From positions 1-29,759 of the forward strand of contig NCED01000017.1 in NCBI GenBank assembly GCA_002280485.1: 29,759 bases of DNA, read 5' to 3'. The DNA comes from Caulobacterales bacterium 32-69-10. GTDB lineage: Bacteria; Pseudomonadota; Alphaproteobacteria; Caulobacterales; Caulobacteraceae. Below the pieces are notes generated by a model that saw only the letters and a list, made by a program, of their open reading frames with translations, was not told the origin of the DNA and made no database searches. A program made the translations under genes and the position numbers. Numbering within the stretch: the stretch's first letter is position 1; every line of letters starts with the position of its first letter. Below are positions 22,253-29,752 of this stretch, one piece after another.

Positions 22253-23686
22253 ATGGCCAAAGACCTGTCCGCAGAGCCGCCCGAGCCTACCGGCGCGGCG
22301 CCCACCCGACTGATCCTGATCATGGCCTCCGTGTTCTTCATGGAGAGCCTCGACGGCACGGTGATCGTCACCGCCCTGCCCCAGATGGCGAGGAGCTTCG
22401 GGGTCACGGCCACCGACCTCAGCCTGCCGATCACAGCCTACCTCGTCATGCAGGCCGCCTTCATTCCGCTGAGCGGCTGGGCGGCGGACCGTTTCGGCTC
22501 GCGCACCATCTTCGCCGCGGCCATCGTGTTGTTCACCCTGGCTTCGGTGGCCTGCGGGCTCAGCGCCAGCGTCACCCAGCTGGTCGCGGCTCGCGTGGCC
22601 CAGGGCTTCGCCGCCGCCCTGATGACGCCGGTAGGCCGGCTGGTGGTGGTCCGCACCACGCCCAAGGCCAGCCTGATGCGGGCGCTGCAGACCATGAGCT
22701 GGCCGAGCATGATCGCGCCCCTGGTCGGCCCCCCGTTTGGGGGACTCATCGCCACCTATGCCGACTGGCGATGGATCTTCTACATCAACATCCCCCTGGG
22801 CGTGGTCGGCCTGGTCCTGGCGCTCCGCTTCGTGCCGCAGCACCGCGCGCCTGAGCGACAGCCGTTCGACATCGTAGGCTTCACCCTGACGGCGGTCTCT
22901 CTGGCCTGCATGATCTACAGCCTCGACCTGCTCAGCCGCCGTGACGCCCAGCCGCTGCTGGCCGGGGTCCTGCTGGCGGTGGGGATCGCCTGCGGCGCCC
23001 TCTCCATCCGTCACGCCATGACCGCGCCGCGGCCGCTGATCGACCTTGGACCGATGCAGATCCCGACCTTCCGCATCGCGGCGATTTCGGCGGGAGCCGT
23101 GGCGCGCTTCGCATCGGGATCGGTCCCCTTCCTGATGCCCCTGATGTTCCAACTCGCCTACGGACTCAGCGCCGCTTCGTCGGGGCTGCTGATCCTGGTC
23201 TTCATGGCCGGCAACCTCGCCCTGCGCCCCGTCGCCATCGAAGTGGTGAAGCGGGTCGGCTTCCGCCCCACCCTGGTGACGGCGGGCCTCGCCACCGGGG
23301 TGACGATGATCGCCTGCGGCTTCCTGGACCCGACCCGAAACCTTCCCCTGGTCCTCGTCGGACTGTTCGTCGCCGGAGGGGTGAGGGCCGTCGGCCTGAC
23401 GGCGATGAACGCCCTGACCTTCGCCGACGTGGGGCCCGAGCATCGGGGCGGCGCCAACCTGCTCTGGCACGTCGTTCCCCAGATGGCGCTGAGCGCCGGC
23501 GTCGGCGCGGCGGCTGTGCTGCTGAACCTCAGTCTCCGGCTGCGGGGCAGCGAGACTCTGGCGGCGTGGGACTTTCACCTCGCCTTCGTGGCGATGGGCT
23601 CGATCGCGGTCGTCGCCGGCCTGTGGTTCACCCGGCTGGCGCCCGACGCCGGCCATGAGGTCAGCGGACGCCGCCCTCGCAGCTAG
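22253..23686 (+). CDS. MFS multidrug exporter, DHA2 (EmrB/QacA) type
   Basis: The 477-residue protein has about 14 hydrophobic segments. Motif D1/C-like signatures are 'MESLDGTVIVTALPQMARSFGV' in helix 1, 'LSGWAADRFGSRTIF' (motif A) after helix 2, 'GFAAALMTPVGRLVVVR' in helix 4 and 'APLVGPPFGGLIATYADWRWIFYINIPLGVVGL' in helices 5-6. These define the DHA2 drug:proton antiporter family of the inner membrane. Substrate is unknown and no adjacent periplasmic adaptor (EmrA) is present. The ATG at 22253 is preferred to a GTG 45 nt upstream because the conserved protein begins near it. Its stop overlaps that of the NadQ-like gene. Confidence 0.9.
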   Translation: MAKDLSAEPPEPTGAAPTRLILIMASVFFMESLDGTVIVTALPQMARSFGVTATDLSLPITAYLVMQAAFIPLSGWAADRFGSRTIFAAAIVLFTLASVACGLSASVTQLVAARVAQGFAAALMTPVGRLVVVRTTPKASLMRALQTMSWPSMIAPLVGPPFGGLIATYADWRWIFYINIPLGVVGLVLALRFVPQHRAPERQPFDIVGFTLTAVSLACMIYSLDLLSRRDAQPLLAGVLLAVGIACGALSIRHAMTAPRPLIDLGPMQIPTFRIAAISAGAVARFASGSVPFLMPLMFQLAYGLSAASSGLLILVFMAGNLALRPVAIEVVKRVGFRPTLVTAGLATGVTMIACGFLDPTRNLPLVLVGLFVAGGVRAVGLTAMNALTFADVGPEHRGGANLLWHVVPQMALSAGVGAAAVLLNLSLRLRGSETLAAWDFHLAFVAMGSIAVVAGLWFTRLAPDAGHEVSGRRPRS

Positions 23687-24699
23687 CTTTCGCGCAACAT
23701 TGGCAGCGACAGCCCCGAGGCCGGCGCCGCGGCCAGCGCTTCCCTGCGGAACCTGAACAGCTCGGCCGGCCGGCCTCCCGTCGTCTCGTCGAAGCGTCCC
23801 AGCCCCTCGACCAGGCCGGTGCGTTCGACCATGCGGCGGAAGTTCTGCTTGTGAAGGCTGACGCCGGCGATGGCCTCCACCGTCTTCTGCAGGGCCGACA
23901 GGGTGAAGGTCGGCGGCATCAGCTCGAACACCACCGGGCGGTACTTGATCTTGCCTCGCAGGCGGGCGAGGCCCGTGGCCAGGATGCGCCGGTGGTCCGA
24001 GACCATGGGCTCGCCGCCGCTGGGCGCCGGACCGGTGGGCTCGGGGGCGTCGTGGCCGCCGGCCCGCCGGCGGTCGCGGGCGGCCTCGGGCGCCAGGCCC
24101 GCCTCGTAGAGCAGCTCGAAGCGGTCCAGCACCCGCTCCTCGTTCCAGCGGTGGCCGTCGAGGGCGAACAGGCTGCGGGCGCGGGCCAGGCGGCGCTCGG
24201 AGGCGTGGTCGCCGCGCGCCCGGGCGGCCCAGGCGCGCAGGGCCGGGCCCAGGGTCTCGTCGATCACCGCCGGGCGGCCTTGGCGCCAGTCCTCGTAAGG
24301 AAAGAACCGCGGCCACGGCGTCCATTGGGTGTCGGGCAGGGGCGCCTCGACCACGGCCGTGGGCGTCAGGGCGAGGTAGCCGACCGAGATGATGCGGCCG
24401 TGGTCGCCCGGCGCGCCGCCGAGGTCGGCCAGGGGCGCGTCGCGGCCCTCGTCGCCGAAGGTGTAGAGTTGCTCGACATAGCCGAGGCGAAAGCCGGTCT
24501 GCTCGGTCACGAAGGCGCGCAGGGCCAGCTCGAAGGTGCGGTGGCCGGCCGGGTCGAAGGGCCCCGACGGCAGGCCGGGCAGGGTCGACGCCCGTTGGGT
24601 GCGCGCATCGGGCGGGCGCACGGTCAGCACCACGGCCTCGCCGTCGTGGATCGCGGTCACCACCGCCGACAGGCCGATGACGATCGGCGCACCGCTCAT
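23683..24699 (-). CDS. NadQ-like NAD regulator (Nudix-winged helix)
   Basis: The 338-residue protein has an N-terminal Nudix-like domain (about 1-150). Its Nudix box is degenerate: where GX5EX7REUXEEXGU is expected it reads 'ELALRAFVTEQTGF', so it should bind rather than hydrolyse a nucleotide. The C-terminal part, 'FTLSALQKTVEAIAGVSLHKQNFRRMVERTGLVEGLG', is a winged helix-turn-helix as in NrtR. Size and layout fit COG4111, the alphaproteobacterial NAD biosynthesis regulator NadQ. No nadABC genes are in the window. The start at 24699 overlaps the phosphatase stop (ATGA), which decides it over a GTG 6 nt upstream. Confidence 0.78.
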   Translation of the reverse strand: MSGAPIVIGLSAVVTAIHDGEAVVLTVRPPDARTQRASTLPGLPSGPFDPAGHRTFELALRAFVTEQTGFRLGYVEQLYTFGDEGRDAPLADLGGAPGDHGRIISVGYLALTPTAVVEAPLPDTQWTPWPRFFPYEDWRQGRPAVIDETLGPALRAWAARARGDHASERRLARARSLFALDGHRWNEERVLDRFELLYEAGLAPEAARDRRRAGGHDAPEPTGPAPSGGEPMVSDHRRILATGLARLRGKIKYRPVVFELMPPTFTLSALQKTVEAIAGVSLHKQNFRRMVERTGLVEGLGRFDETTGGRPAELFRFRREALAAAPASGLSLPMLRES

Positions 24700-25211
24700 C
24701 GCCACAGCGCCTTCAACTCGAAGGGGCGGTTCTCATCGACCATCGGGGCCGGTCCCATGGCCTCGACCGCGTCGACCATCCGGCCGCCCCGGCCCAGCAG
24801 GTCGTCGGCCAGGGCGACGATGCGGCGGTTGGGATAGGCGTGCAGAGAGGCCGTGCGCATGGCCGCCGCGATCTCGGCCTCCGCCGTCTGCGGATTGCGC
24901 TCGCAGGCCAGCACGAAGGCGGTGGCGGTCGAGCGGCTGATCCCCGCCCAGCAGTGGATCAGCATCGGCCGGCGGGCGTCCCAGTCGCGGCCGAAGGCGA
25001 CGATGCGGGTCACCAGGGCCTCGTCGGGAACGATCCGCCCCTCGGTGGCCTCGACGATATTGTTGACCCCCAGCCGCAGGTGCCGGCTCGGCTCCAGCCC
25101 CGCCGGCGTGTCGATCAGGAAGGCCGGGTCGAGCAGGGTGATCAGGTGCGACGGCGCGCGTTCGGCGATCACCGCCTCGACCTTGCTGAGGGGGCAGACG
25201 ATCAGGGTCAT
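24696..25211 (-). CDS. Dual-specificity/tyrosine phosphatase-like protein (COG5350 type)
   Basis: The 171-residue protein contains the P-loop 'LIHCWAGISRSTATA' with the Cys87-X5-Arg93 signature of cysteine phosphatases. The upstream loop, where relatives carry an aspartate (DI), reads 'GVNNIVEATEG', so the usual general acid may be an asparagine here. That comparison is from memory. The rest, including 'VARIVAFGRDW'-like and 'YPNRRIVALADDLLGRGGRMV' segments, matches the COG5350 family. It overlaps both neighbours by ATGA junctions, so the three proteins are probably made together and may act on one NAD- or nucleotide-linked pathway. Confidence 0.82.
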   Translation of the reverse strand: MTLIVCPLSKVEAVIAERAPSHLITLLDPAFLIDTPAGLEPSRHLRLGVNNIVEATEGRIVPDEALVTRIVAFGRDWDARRPMLIHCWAGISRSTATAFVLACERNPQTAEAEIAAAMRTASLHAYPNRRIVALADDLLGRGGRMVDAVEAMGPAPMVDENRPFELKALWR

Positions 25212-25855
25212 TCGGTGTCGAACGCCGCTTGGCCGGACATCAGGCCCGTCGCTTCGGCCAGGGTGCGGAACCGCTCCAGATAGTGGGCCTGGGCGATGGC
25301 GGGCGATTGAGGCTCGATAACCAGGGTGTAGCCGTTCGGGGGGGGGCCGAACAGGCGCTCCGACTCGTCGGGGGCGAAGCCGGCCAGCTGTACGGCCTCA
25401 TAGTAGGCCGAGGCGCGGTCAGCCTGCTTGAGCAACACCTTGATCGGAGCCGGGACCTTCGGCGGCAGGCCGAAGCGCAGGTGGATGGCGGTCTCCAGCC
25501 GGTCTTCGAAGGCGCGATAGTCGACCCCCAGCGCCGCCTTGAACGGCGAGATCATGTCGCCGATCACATACTCGGGCGCGTCGTGCAGCAGGGCGGCCAG
25601 GCGCCATTTCGCCTCCAGCCCCGGCTGAACATGGGCTGCGACCTCCTCGACCACCATGCTGTGCTGGGCGACCGAGAAGGCGTGTTCGCCTAGGGTCTGA
25701 CCGTTCCACCGCGCCACCCGGGCCAGGCCGTGGGCGATGTCCTCGATCTCGATGTCTAGGGGCGAGGGATCGAGCAGGTCGAGCCGCCGCCCCGACAGCA
25801 TCCGCTGCCAGGCGCGAGGCATGTCCTTTGTGGTGCGACGAACCCCTTTGGCCAC
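25208..25855 (-). CDS. HD-domain hydrolase (YfbR/COG1896-like)
   Basis: The 215-residue protein has an HD metal-phosphohydrolase core: 'GEHAFSVAQHSMVVEEV', then 'RLAALLHDAPEYVIGDMISPFKAAL' with the HD pair, and a later 'LLKQADRASAYYEAVQL' with the distal Asp. This pattern is shared with YfbR-type 5'-nucleotidases. Substrate is uncertain. The GTG start at 25855 has GAGGAACG 8 nt upstream; an ATG at 25822 has its AGGA too close. It is the first gene of the HD-phosphatase-NadQ operon and is divergent from the universal stress protein gene. Confidence 0.85.
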   Translation of the reverse strand: MAKGVRRTTKDMPRAWQRMLSGRRLDLLDPSPLDIEIEDIAHGLARVARWNGQTLGEHAFSVAQHSMVVEEVAAHVQPGLEAKWRLAALLHDAPEYVIGDMISPFKAALGVDYRAFEDRLETAIHLRFGLPPKVPAPIKVLLKQADRASAYYEAVQLAGFAPDESERLFGPPPNGYTLVIEPQSPAIAQAHYLERFRTLAEATGLMSGQAAFDTE

Positions 25856-25904
25856 CAGGACGTTCCTCTGTCAGCCAGGCGCGGCTTGGGACTAGGCCCA
25901 TTGC

Positions 25905-25945
25905 GTGATCAAGATCAACAGGCTCTCCTAGTTCGGGGGTAAATT
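25905..25945 (+). promoter_or_regulatory. FixK/FNR-type box and -10 of the stress-protein promoter
   Basis: GTGAT-CAAG-ATCAA (25905-25918) matches the TTGAT-N4-ATCAA consensus at 9 of 10 fixed positions. A TAAATT -10 lies at 25940-25945. A transcript starting near 25953 would place the box centre at -41.5, the class II activator position. Universal stress protein genes are classic FixK/FNR targets under low oxygen. The box also lies 50-63 bp upstream of the divergent HD gene. Confidence 0.6.
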
Positions 25946-25989
25946 GGATCAGGCCGCAAGCGCGCGGCTGAGGGCCTTGGAGGCGGACG

Positions 25990-26614
25990 ATGAGTTGGAC
26001 CAGAATCCTTGCGCCCCTGACCGGCGCGCCTTCCGACGCCCAGACCCTGGAGGCCGCCGCCGCCATGGCCGCTCCCTTCGCCGCCACCTTGGGGGCCGTG
26101 TTCGCGCCCGCGGACGCGGCCGACCTGATGCCCTGGATGGGCGAGGGGCTGATGGGCGGGGTGCAGATGGCCGCCCTGGATTCGATGAAACAGGCCGCGG
26201 AAGAAGGCGAGAAGGCCGCCCGCGCCCGCTTTGAGGCCCTGGGTTACGCCAAGAAGGACTTCACCGTGCTGCAGTCGCCGGTATGGGCCTGCCTGTGCAT
26301 GGAGGCGCGGTTGTCCGACGCCGTCGTGTTCGGCGCCGATCCGGCGCGGGGGCGCGGCCCGCTGGTCGAGGCCTTCCAGCAGATCTTGATGGAGGAGCGC
26401 CGGCCGGTGTTCGTGGCGCGGAGCCTGCCTGACCCGGCCGCGCCCGTGGCGGTGGCCTGGGACGGCGGCAAGGAGGCCAGCCGCGCCGCCCGCGAGGCCA
26501 TTCCGTGGTTGTGCAAGTCGCCCGACGTCGCGTTTCCAGCAGTTCATCTTCGGCGGCGCCACGCGCACCTTGCTGCAGGCCGACGACGGCCCGTCCCTGT
26601 TCCTGTCTCACTAG
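25990..26614 (+). pseudogene. Universal stress protein gene with internal deletion and frameshift
   Basis: The ATG follows GGAGG. Residues 1-145 form a complete USP-like domain ('MSWTRILAPLTGAPSDAQTLEAAAAMA...RRPVFVARSLPD'). A second domain then begins, 'PVAVAWDGGKEASRAAREAIPWL'. Near 26505-26528 the homologous reading jumps to the +1 frame, where the family's C-terminus 'SRFQQFIFGGATRTLLQADDGPSLFLSH' ends at TAG 26614. The middle of domain 2, roughly 70 residues in two-domain USPs, is missing. The original frame reads on into unrelated residues and then in frame through the next gene. The promoter and ribosome binding site look intact, so the damage may be recent. Confidence 0.75.
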
Positions 26615-26646
26615 CCTTAGATCCACCAACCAAGGAGTTCGCTTCC

Positions 26647-27024
26647 ATGGCCAACGGCCTGTCCCGCGTCGTCATGCGCCTCGCCCGCAATCCCGGCACC
26701 GAGTTCGCCGATGGCGACGACCATCGTGGCTACACCCTGACCGCTCCCCTCACAGAGGACGGCTACCTGGACGAAGCCGCTTTCAAGGCAGCCAAGGACC
26801 AGTGCACCGTGCGCCGGTTCGCCCCGGACGAGGATCCTCAGGAAGGCAAGCTGGCGCGCCAGGGCGCCCGGTGGTTCTTCGACTACGACGACACCGACTC
26901 CGCCGACGACGAGCCGCTCTATCGCCTCGGCCAGCACCGCTTCGCCGTCGGCGAATACGTCAGCGTCACCGACGAGGGCGGCCGTCTGCTCACCTACAAG
27001 GTGACGGAAGTGCAGGGGGCCTAA
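26647..27024 (+). CDS. Conserved alphaproteobacterial protein of unknown function
   Basis: The 125-residue protein starts at an ATG with AGGAG 8 nt upstream. It contains 'RLARNPGTEFADGDDHRGYTLTAPLTEDGYLDEAAFKAAKDQCTVRRFAPDE'. It ends 'WFFDYDDTDSADDEPLYRLGQHRFAVGEYVSVTDEGG', followed by 'LTYKVTEVQ'. I recall close relatives across alphaproteobacteria annotated only as hypothetical. It is soluble and acidic, with a beta-rich C-terminal half. It is in the same frame as the damaged stress protein gene upstream, so an accidental fusion of 344 residues is open, but its own start is convincing. It may share the FixK-type promoter. Confidence 0.85.
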   Translation: MANGLSRVVMRLARNPGTEFADGDDHRGYTLTAPLTEDGYLDEAAFKAAKDQCTVRRFAPDEDPQEGKLARQGARWFFDYDDTDSADDEPLYRLGQHRFAVGEYVSVTDEGGRLLTYKVTEVQGA

Positions 27025-27077
27025 TTCAACCCGCCATTCTCGGAGCAGCGAAGAGCCAAGGGATGGCGAATGTAAAA

Positions 27078-27103
27078 GGGCGGCCCCATCATCGGGGCCG
27101 CCC
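27078..27103. terminator. Strong hairpin, probable bidirectional terminator
   Basis: A perfect 10-bp stem (GGGCGGCCCC with GGGGCCGCCC, 6-nt loop) lies between two convergent genes. On the minus strand it is followed by TTTT; on the plus strand by TCCTCATTT. Neither T-run is long, so termination strength is moderate. Confidence 0.7.
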
Positions 27104-27129
27104 TCCTCATTTCAGCGCTCAAGCTGCTA

Positions 27130-27330
27130 TCAGGTGATGCGCTTCACCGAGACCGGATCGGAGGCCGGGAAGCTCTCCTCAAGGCCCTCGTCGAGTAGAT
27201 CCTCCTGGTGATCGTCCTTGTCCTTGCCCTTGTCGCGATCGAGGGTTTCGACGGCCTTGTCCGCATCGTTCTGCGGCGGCTTCTTGCCCGGTGTCGGGAC
27301 GTCGCGAGTGGATTGCTGGTGGTCGTGCAT
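27130..27330 (-). CDS. Small hydrophilic protein with ESFPASDP motif
   Basis: The 66-residue protein is highly charged (Lys/Asp/Glu-rich centre) and ends 'LLDEGLEESFPASDPVSVKRIT'. The 'EESFPASDP' tail recurs in many short alphaproteobacterial proteins of unknown function. An excellent AGGAGGA ribosome binding site precedes the ATG. It lies 21 bp after the acidic protein gene on the same strand, so it is probably under the same EcfG-type promoter. Predicted to be cytosolic and largely disordered. Confidence 0.8.
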   Translation of the reverse strand: MHDHQQSTRDVPTPGKKPPQNDADKAVETLDRDKGKDKDDHQEDLLDEGLEESFPASDPVSVKRIT

Positions 27331-27351
27331 GGGTGTCCTCCTGACGGATGG

Positions 27352-27894
27352 TTATTGGGATGAAGCGGCGGCCTCGTCCTCGTCTCGGGTGAACTCGTCC
27401 TTGTAGTCGAGCTCGCGCAGGTCGGCGTCGGACAGGGAGTCGGATTCCAGCGCCTGGGCGGCTGAGGCGGCGGCGGCCACGTCGTTGAGGTCGCCGACAT
27501 ATTGGAGCTCGACCTCGTCAGGATCGGTCCTGTCGAGCCCGTCCCTGGAGCCCGGGTCCTCGCCGTCGGCGAAGTCGGTCAGATCCTCTTCGGGATCCAG
27601 CGCGATCTCTTCGCTGCGGAGAAGGTCGTCGTCTTCGATGTTGTCATCGTCGTCGACGTCGTCGCGGGCTCGGGCGACGATCTCGGCGTCGTCCATGTCG
27701 TCGCCGATGGCGGCTTCGTCGTCGTCGTCATCGTCGTCCCCCACCGCCTGGGTGACGTCAAGCACGTCGGGCAGATCCTCGAAGGTCTGCTCGTTGTCAC
27801 GGCCGCCATAGCGCTGGGACTCAAGCTCGTTGTTGTCCTCGTCGTAGACTTCCGACTGATCCTGCTCGTCGGGGGCGTCGCTTTCGGCCGCCAT
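27352..27894 (-). CDS. Very acidic, Asp-rich low-complexity protein
   Basis: The 180-residue protein is dominated by Asp and Glu, with runs such as 'GDDDDDDDEAAIGDDMDDAE' and 'DDVDDDDNIEDDDLL', and has almost no hydrophobic core. It is probably intrinsically disordered and cytosolic. The start is ATG 27894, with GGAGC 7 nt upstream; a TTG 30 nt earlier would overlap the promoter -10. It is the first gene of a two-gene unit with the ESFPASDP protein. The GGAAC-N17-CGTT promoter suggests a general stress protein, perhaps a chaperone-like or ion-binding polyanion (inference). Confidence 0.8.
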   Translation of the reverse strand: MAAESDAPDEQDQSEVYDEDNNELESQRYGGRDNEQTFEDLPDVLDVTQAVGDDDDDDDEAAIGDDMDDAEIVARARDDVDDDDNIEDDDLLRSEEIALDPEEDLTDFADGEDPGSRDGLDRTDPDEVELQYVGDLNDVAAAASAAQALESDSLSDADLRELDYKDEFTRDEDEAAASSQ

Positions 27895-27922
27895 GTCGGA
27901 TGCTCCATCGTTGCCAGAAGAC

Positions 27923-27948
27923 AACGTTGGGCTGGGCTAAGCCGTTCC
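27923..27948 (-). promoter_or_regulatory. EcfG/SigT-type general stress promoter (GGAAC-N17-CGTT)
   Basis: On the minus strand GGAAC (27948-27944) is followed after exactly 17 bp by CGTT (27926-27923). The CGTT ends 28 bp before the ATG of the acidic protein. The sequence and spacing fit the GGAAC-N16/17-CGTT consensus of alphaproteobacterial EcfG sigma factors (SigT in Caulobacter). Confidence 0.7.
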
Positions 27949-27982
27949 TTCGACGAGCCCCCGCGGTCGAGGGGCGAGTCCG

Positions 27983-29752
27983 CTAGAATTCCTTTGCCAG
28001 AGCCTCGGCGACCTCGGCCATGACCGGCGTCCAGCGGTTGTAGGCGGGGGGCAGGAAAACCCGCATCTGCGGGTACCAGGGGTAGCGGTCGGTCCCCAGC
28101 AGCGGCCAGGCGCCAGGCGTGCAGATCTGCCAGACCGGAGCCCCGCAGGCGGCGGCGATGTTGAGGGTGCAGGTGGCCGGGCCGACGACCAGGTCCAGCG
28201 CGCAGGTCAGGGCCGCCACCTCGTCCAGGTCGTCCTTCAGGTCGATACCCGGCGGCTCCCAGATGTCGACGCCCAGCTTGTCGCGGGCCTCGGCCAGCTC
28301 GGCGGCGCGGTCGCCGTACTGCAGGTTGACGAAGCGCACGCCGGGCGTCTTCAGCACCGGACTCCACTGGTCGAACGGCGAGTAGTAGCGGATGCGCGCC
28401 GAGCTCATCGACAGGCTCTTCCACACGATGCCGACCTTGGGGCCGTCGCCGGCCTCGGCCAGCTTTTCCTTCCAGTAGGCGACGCGGGCGGGGTCGGCCT
28501 TTAGGAAGGCGGGACGGTTCGGGAAGGCGTCGACCGAGCGGCGGAAACGGCGCAGCGGCGAGGCCATGGGCGCCCAGAAGTCGATCTGGTCGTCCGCGTC
28601 GATCCACTTCACCACCCGCACGGTGTGATGGTCGACCTTGTAGGTGTCGTGCCGGTCGATGTTCGCCTGCGGGAACGAGCGGCGGAACAGGGGAATCAGC
28701 CGGCGCTCGACCGCCACCGACAGATCGCCGTCCGGCCCCAGGGCCTCAAGGATGTCGGGGATGACGTTGGCGAAGAGGATCTCGTCGCCAAGGCCCTGTT
28801 CGCCCACCACCAGCATGCGCTTGCCGGCCATGTCGGCCTCGGGGGTCCACGTCGGCTTGTCGACGACGTAGTGGGTGACGTCGGAGAAGTCGGCGTTCAG
28901 CCGCTCCTCATAGGCGTCCCAGCCCCGCTCCAGATCGCCCGAGGCGATCAGCATGGTGGCGCGGGCCAGCCGCATCATCGACCGCTCGCTCTCCAGCGCC
29001 ACGCCGGGCAGGGCGGCCTCGCACTCCTTCAGCGCGGTCAGGGCGTCGCCCAGCGCCAGGATGCAGTTGGCGCGGTTGTATCGGGCCTTGGGGAAGTCGG
29101 GCTGCAGGCGCAGCGCCTCGTCGAAGAAGGTCTGGCCCTGGTCCATGTTCCCCTGCTCGGAGAGGATGGTGCCCAGGGTGTTCCACAGCAGCGCATTGTC
29201 CGGATTGGCGTAGATCACCGGGCGCAGCGTCTCGATGGCGTCCTCGAAGCGCAGCTGGTCGCGCTGGGCGCAGGCGAGGTTGTTCGAGCCCTCGGCGGAG
29301 CCGGGGTTGGACAGCAGGTATCGCGCGAACAGGTTTTCGGCGATCTCCTTCATGCCCATGACATAGGCCAGGCGGCCAAGGTCGTTGGCGATCTCGATCT
29401 CGTCCGGGTTCAGCGATAGGGCGCTCTCGTAGCACTTCAGCGAATTGGTGAAGTCGCCGGCCTTCTCGCGGCAGATGGCCAGGATGTGCCAGGCCACGCC
29501 GCACCGCTCATCGATCTCCAGGGCCTTGACGGCCAACTCTGCGGCCTGGCGGTGGTGGTCGGCCCTCACCTCGGCCACGGCGCGGCTCAGCAGCGGCAGG
29601 ACCGTGTGCATGCGCAGCTGCTTCACCGCCTCGTTGATGCGGTCCAGCGCCTCGGGCGACGCCGAATCGCCGGCGGCGGCGACGGGCTTTGGCGCGGCGG
29701 GAAGAGCGCGAACGCTCTCGGGGGCGGCTTCTGCGGCGGCGGATCTCGACAT
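27983..29752 (-). CDS. TPR-glycosyltransferase fusion protein (FlbA-like)
   Basis: The 589-residue protein has an N-terminal disordered Ala-rich part (1-40) and tetratricopeptide repeats (about 50-290): 'AWHILAICREKAGDFTNSLKCYESALSLNPDEIEIANDLGRLAY', 'LWNTLGTILSEQGNMDQGQTFFDEALRLQPDFPKARYNRANC'. A GT-B domain resembling ADP-heptose:LPS transferases follows (about 300-589), with 'MLVVGEQGLGDEILFANVIPDI', 'KVGIVWKS' and 'LDLVVGPATCTLNIAAACGAPVWQI'. The same architecture is found in Caulobacter FlbA, linked to flagellin modification and translation. No flagellar genes are in the window, so that identity is tentative. The gene is complete, starting 7 bp from the window end. Confidence 0.88.
   Translation of the reverse strand: MSRSAAAEAAPESVRALPAAPKPVAAAGDSASPEALDRINEAVKQLRMHTVLPLLSRAVAEVRADHHRQAAELAVKALEIDERCGVAWHILAICREKAGDFTNSLKCYESALSLNPDEIEIANDLGRLAYVMGMKEIAENLFARYLLSNPGSAEGSNNLACAQRDQLRFEDAIETLRPVIYANPDNALLWNTLGTILSEQGNMDQGQTFFDEALRLQPDFPKARYNRANCILALGDALTALKECEAALPGVALESERSMMRLARATMLIASGDLERGWDAYEERLNADFSDVTHYVVDKPTWTPEADMAGKRMLVVGEQGLGDEILFANVIPDILEALGPDGDLSVAVERRLIPLFRRSFPQANIDRHDTYKVDHHTVRVVKWIDADDQIDFWAPMASPLRRFRRSVDAFPNRPAFLKADPARVAYWKEKLAEAGDGPKVGIVWKSLSMSSARIRYYSPFDQWSPVLKTPGVRFVNLQYGDRAAELAEARDKLGVDIWEPPGIDLKDDLDEVAALTCALDLVVGPATCTLNIAAACGAPVWQICTPGAWPLLGTDRYPWYPQMRVFLPPAYNRWTPVMAEVAEALAKEF

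Noticed and set aside
22112..24325. Very long minus-strand open frame (737 codons) across the MFS gene
   Set aside because: It is antisense to a clear MFS transporter, is low in hydrophobic structure and rich in Arg/Gly/Gln/His as expected for a GC-rich shadow frame, and has no recognisable domain.
26500..26530. Programmed ribosomal frameshifting in the stress protein gene
   Set aside because: No slippery heptamer is seen, and a block of domain 2 is missing, which frameshifting could not restore.
25990..27024. A genuine 344-residue fusion gene of the stress protein with the following protein
   Set aside because: The second part has its own AGGAG ribosome binding site and conserved start, and the stress protein's real C-terminus is present in another frame, so the fusion is better explained as an accident of the frameshift.
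27485..28023. Plus-strand Ser-rich or Val-rich frames opposite the acidic protein
   Set aside because: They are the mirror of GAC/GAG-rich codons (GTC/CTC and TCG); composition alone explains them.
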